Assembly (NCBI GenBank): GCA_002383415.1
Contig: DFYU01000119.1
Span: 1-6,412 of the forward strand
Direction of reading: 5' to 3'
From: Geobacter sp. UBA4074
Lineage (GTDB): Bacteria; Desulfobacterota; Desulfuromonadia; Geobacterales; Pseudopelobacteraceae
DNA: 6,412 nucleotides
This document shows positions 5,143-6,412 of this stretch, piece after piece (the stretch's first letter is position 1; each line of letters starts with the position of its first letter). Below the pieces are notes generated by a model. The model worked only from the letters and a program-made list of their open reading frames with translations. It had not been told where the DNA came from and did not search any database. The position numbers were made by a program, and so were the translations under genes.

Positions 5143-6412
5143 ATGAAAAACGAGCGTCTGGCCGCCATCGACATCGGCACCAACTCCATCCGCTGCATCG
5201 TGGTCGAGGCCTCCAAAAACGGCAACTACCGCATCCTTGATGACGAAAAGGAGACTGTGCGGCTGGGGGAAGGCATCGCCTCCTGCGGCGCCATCAGCAA
5301 TGCCGCCATCACGCGGGCCGAACAGGCAGTCAGCCGCATGGCCAAGCTGGTCAAGGGCCTGGGTGTCAAGGGGGTCGAGGCGGTGGCCACCAGCGCGGTG
5401 CGCAGCGCAAGCAACGGACCGGACCTGGTGGCACGGCTGGAGGCGATCCTGGGGGTTGCGATCCAGGTGATCAGCGGCGAAGAGGAGGCCGGACTGGCGG
5501 CCCAGTCAGCCCTGCGCAATTTTGATATGCAGGGTCAGCGCTACGGTGTACTGGATGTGGGCGGCGGTAGCGTCGAGCTGACCTCGGCCCAGGGACAGCT
5601 GGTGGAAGAACACTACTCCCTGGAACTGGGGGCGGTGGTCATGACGGAGCGCTTCCTGAAAAGCGACCCGATCAAGGGCAGCGAGATGGAGAAGCTGCGG
5701 CGCCACATCCGCGCTGAACTGAAAAAGCGGTTTGGCGGCGGCAAGCTGCAGCTGCCGGTGCTGGTGGGCTCGGGCGGCACCATCACCGCCATCGCCCAGA
5801 TGGTATTGCAGTACCGCCGCGAAGAACTGCCTTCTGTGCATGGCGTCACGGTCTTGCGTACCGAGGTGGTGCATATCCTGGCCATGCTGCAGCGCAAAAC
5901 CCTGGAAGAACGCAAGACCCTGCCGGGGCTCTCCCCGGATCGGGCCGACATCATCGTGGCCGGTGTAGCCCTGGTGGACTGCATGATGGACTACTTCGGC
6001 GCCAACTCCCTGCTGGTGAATGGCCGCGGTATCCGCGAAGGGGTGATCCTGCAGGCACTGCAACGTCACGGCCTGGCCCGCCAGACATCAAACCACCGCA
6101 CCTGGCGCGATGCCGTACTGGAGTTCGGCCATAGCTGCCAGATCGAGGAAGGGCACGCCCTGCAGGTCTCTCGGCTGTCGCTGGCGCTGTTCGACGACCT
6201 GGCCAAACCCTGCAACCTGAAGAAACGTGAGCGGGTGGTCCTTGAAGCGGCGGCCCTGCTGCACGACTGCGGCGCATGGATCAGCTACGAGAGCCACCAC
6301 AAACACTCCTACCACCTGATCCGCCACGCCGACCTGTTTGGTCTGACCCCCCGTGAGCGGGAACTGGCGGCGCAGATCGCCCGTTACCACCGCAAGGCGC
6401 TGCCCAAGAAAA
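5143..6412 (+). CDS. ppx: Ppx/GppA exopolyphosphatase / pppGpp phosphohydrolase, 3' end cut off
   Basis: The frame is open from the ATG at 5143 to the window edge (423 codons, no stop). Full-length E. coli Ppx and GppA have about 500 residues, so the C-terminus lies outside. The actin-like ATPase-fold signatures are in order: IDIGTNSIR at 9-17 (phosphate 1), ATSAVRSASN near 82-91, SGEEEA at 111-116 with the likely catalytic Glu, LDVGGGSVEL at 137-146 (phosphate 2), VGSGGTITAIA from 208 and VNGRGIREGVI from 292. An HD-type helical domain follows, with HD at 374-375 and a histidine-rich stretch at 385-391, as in long Ppx/GppA proteins. The enzyme hydrolyses terminal phosphates of polyphosphate and/or converts pppGpp to ppGpp; sequence alone does not separate the two activities. 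AGAGGG at 5131-5136 supports the start. It lies 13 nt after the CHAD gene, so the two probably share a transcript, linking polyphosphate binding to degradation. Confidence 0.93.
   Translation, partial: MKNERLAAIDIGTNSIRCIVVEASKNGNYRILDDEKETVRLGEGIASCGAISNAAITRAEQAVSRMAKLVKGLGVKGVEAVATSAVRSASNGPDLVARLEAILGVAIQVISGEEEAGLAAQSALRNFDMQGQRYGVLDVGGGSVELTSAQGQLVEEHYSLELGAVVMTERFLKSDPIKGSEMEKLRRHIRAELKKRFGGGKLQLPVLVGSGGTITAIAQMVLQYRREELPSVHGVTVLRTEVVHILAMLQRKTLEERKTLPGLSPDRADIIVAGVALVDCMMDYFGANSLLVNGRGIREGVILQALQRHGLARQTSNHRTWRDAVLEFGHSCQIEEGHALQVSRLSLALFDDLAKPCNLKKRERVVLEAAALLHDCGAWISYESHHKHSYHLIRHADLFGLTPRERELAAQIARYHRKALPKK

Noticed and set aside
5506..6390. - strand frames opposite ppx (187, 123, 108 and 100 codons)
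   Set aside because: The + strand carries an uninterrupted Ppx/GppA frame with all family motifs; the antisense frames have no recognisable content.

Overview
This window carries a phosphate and polyphosphate gene cluster, with every gene on the + strand. High GC (about 60%), tight gene packing, overlapping start/stop codons and the gene set (PhoB/PhoR, DUF47 plus Pit, SixA, CHAD, Ppx/GppA) point to a Gram-negative bacterium. A Geobacter/Desulfuromonadales-type deltaproteobacterium is my best guess, but that is an impression from gene order and protein style, not a search result.

Layout. (1) 1-137: the last 44 residues of a PhoB-like response regulator, overlapping by 4 nt (ATGA) with (2) 134-1873: a full-length PhoR-like sensor kinase (TM, extracytoplasmic domain, TM, HAMP, PAS, HisKA, HATPase). 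(3) 1874-1970: a 97-nt spacer with a perfect 12-bp hairpin followed by a T-rich run (likely the phoBR terminator), overlaid on a series of degenerate heptamers spaced exactly 11 bp apart, as in Pho boxes. (4) 1971-2588: a DUF47/PhoU-like Pit accessory protein, overlapping by 8 nt with (5) 2581-3582: a short PiT-family phosphate transporter. (6) 3583-3757: a 175-nt spacer holding the pit terminator hairpin, a second 11-bp-spaced repeat cluster in opposite orientation, and an imperfect hairpin just before a strong Shine-Dalgarno sequence. (7) 3758-4273: sixA-like phosphohistidine phosphatase; (8) 4278-5129: CHAD-domain protein; (9) 5143 to the window end: Ppx/GppA phosphatase, cut off by the window edge after 423 residues. 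The last three are 4 and 13 nt apart and look like one operon.

How the genes may work together. PhoR/PhoB would sense and respond to phosphate limitation. DUF47-Pit would import phosphate. The sixA-CHAD-ppx operon joins a histidine-phosphate phosphatase, a likely polyphosphate-binding protein and a polyphosphate/pppGpp phosphohydrolase, suggesting a stored-phosphate or stringent-response function beside the uptake genes. No coding gene here is of an unknown family. The least explained parts are the two intergenic regions and the joint role of the sixA-CHAD-ppx trio. No tRNA, rRNA, CRISPR, mobile element or transfer signature was seen, and no gene-free stretch exceeds 300 nt.
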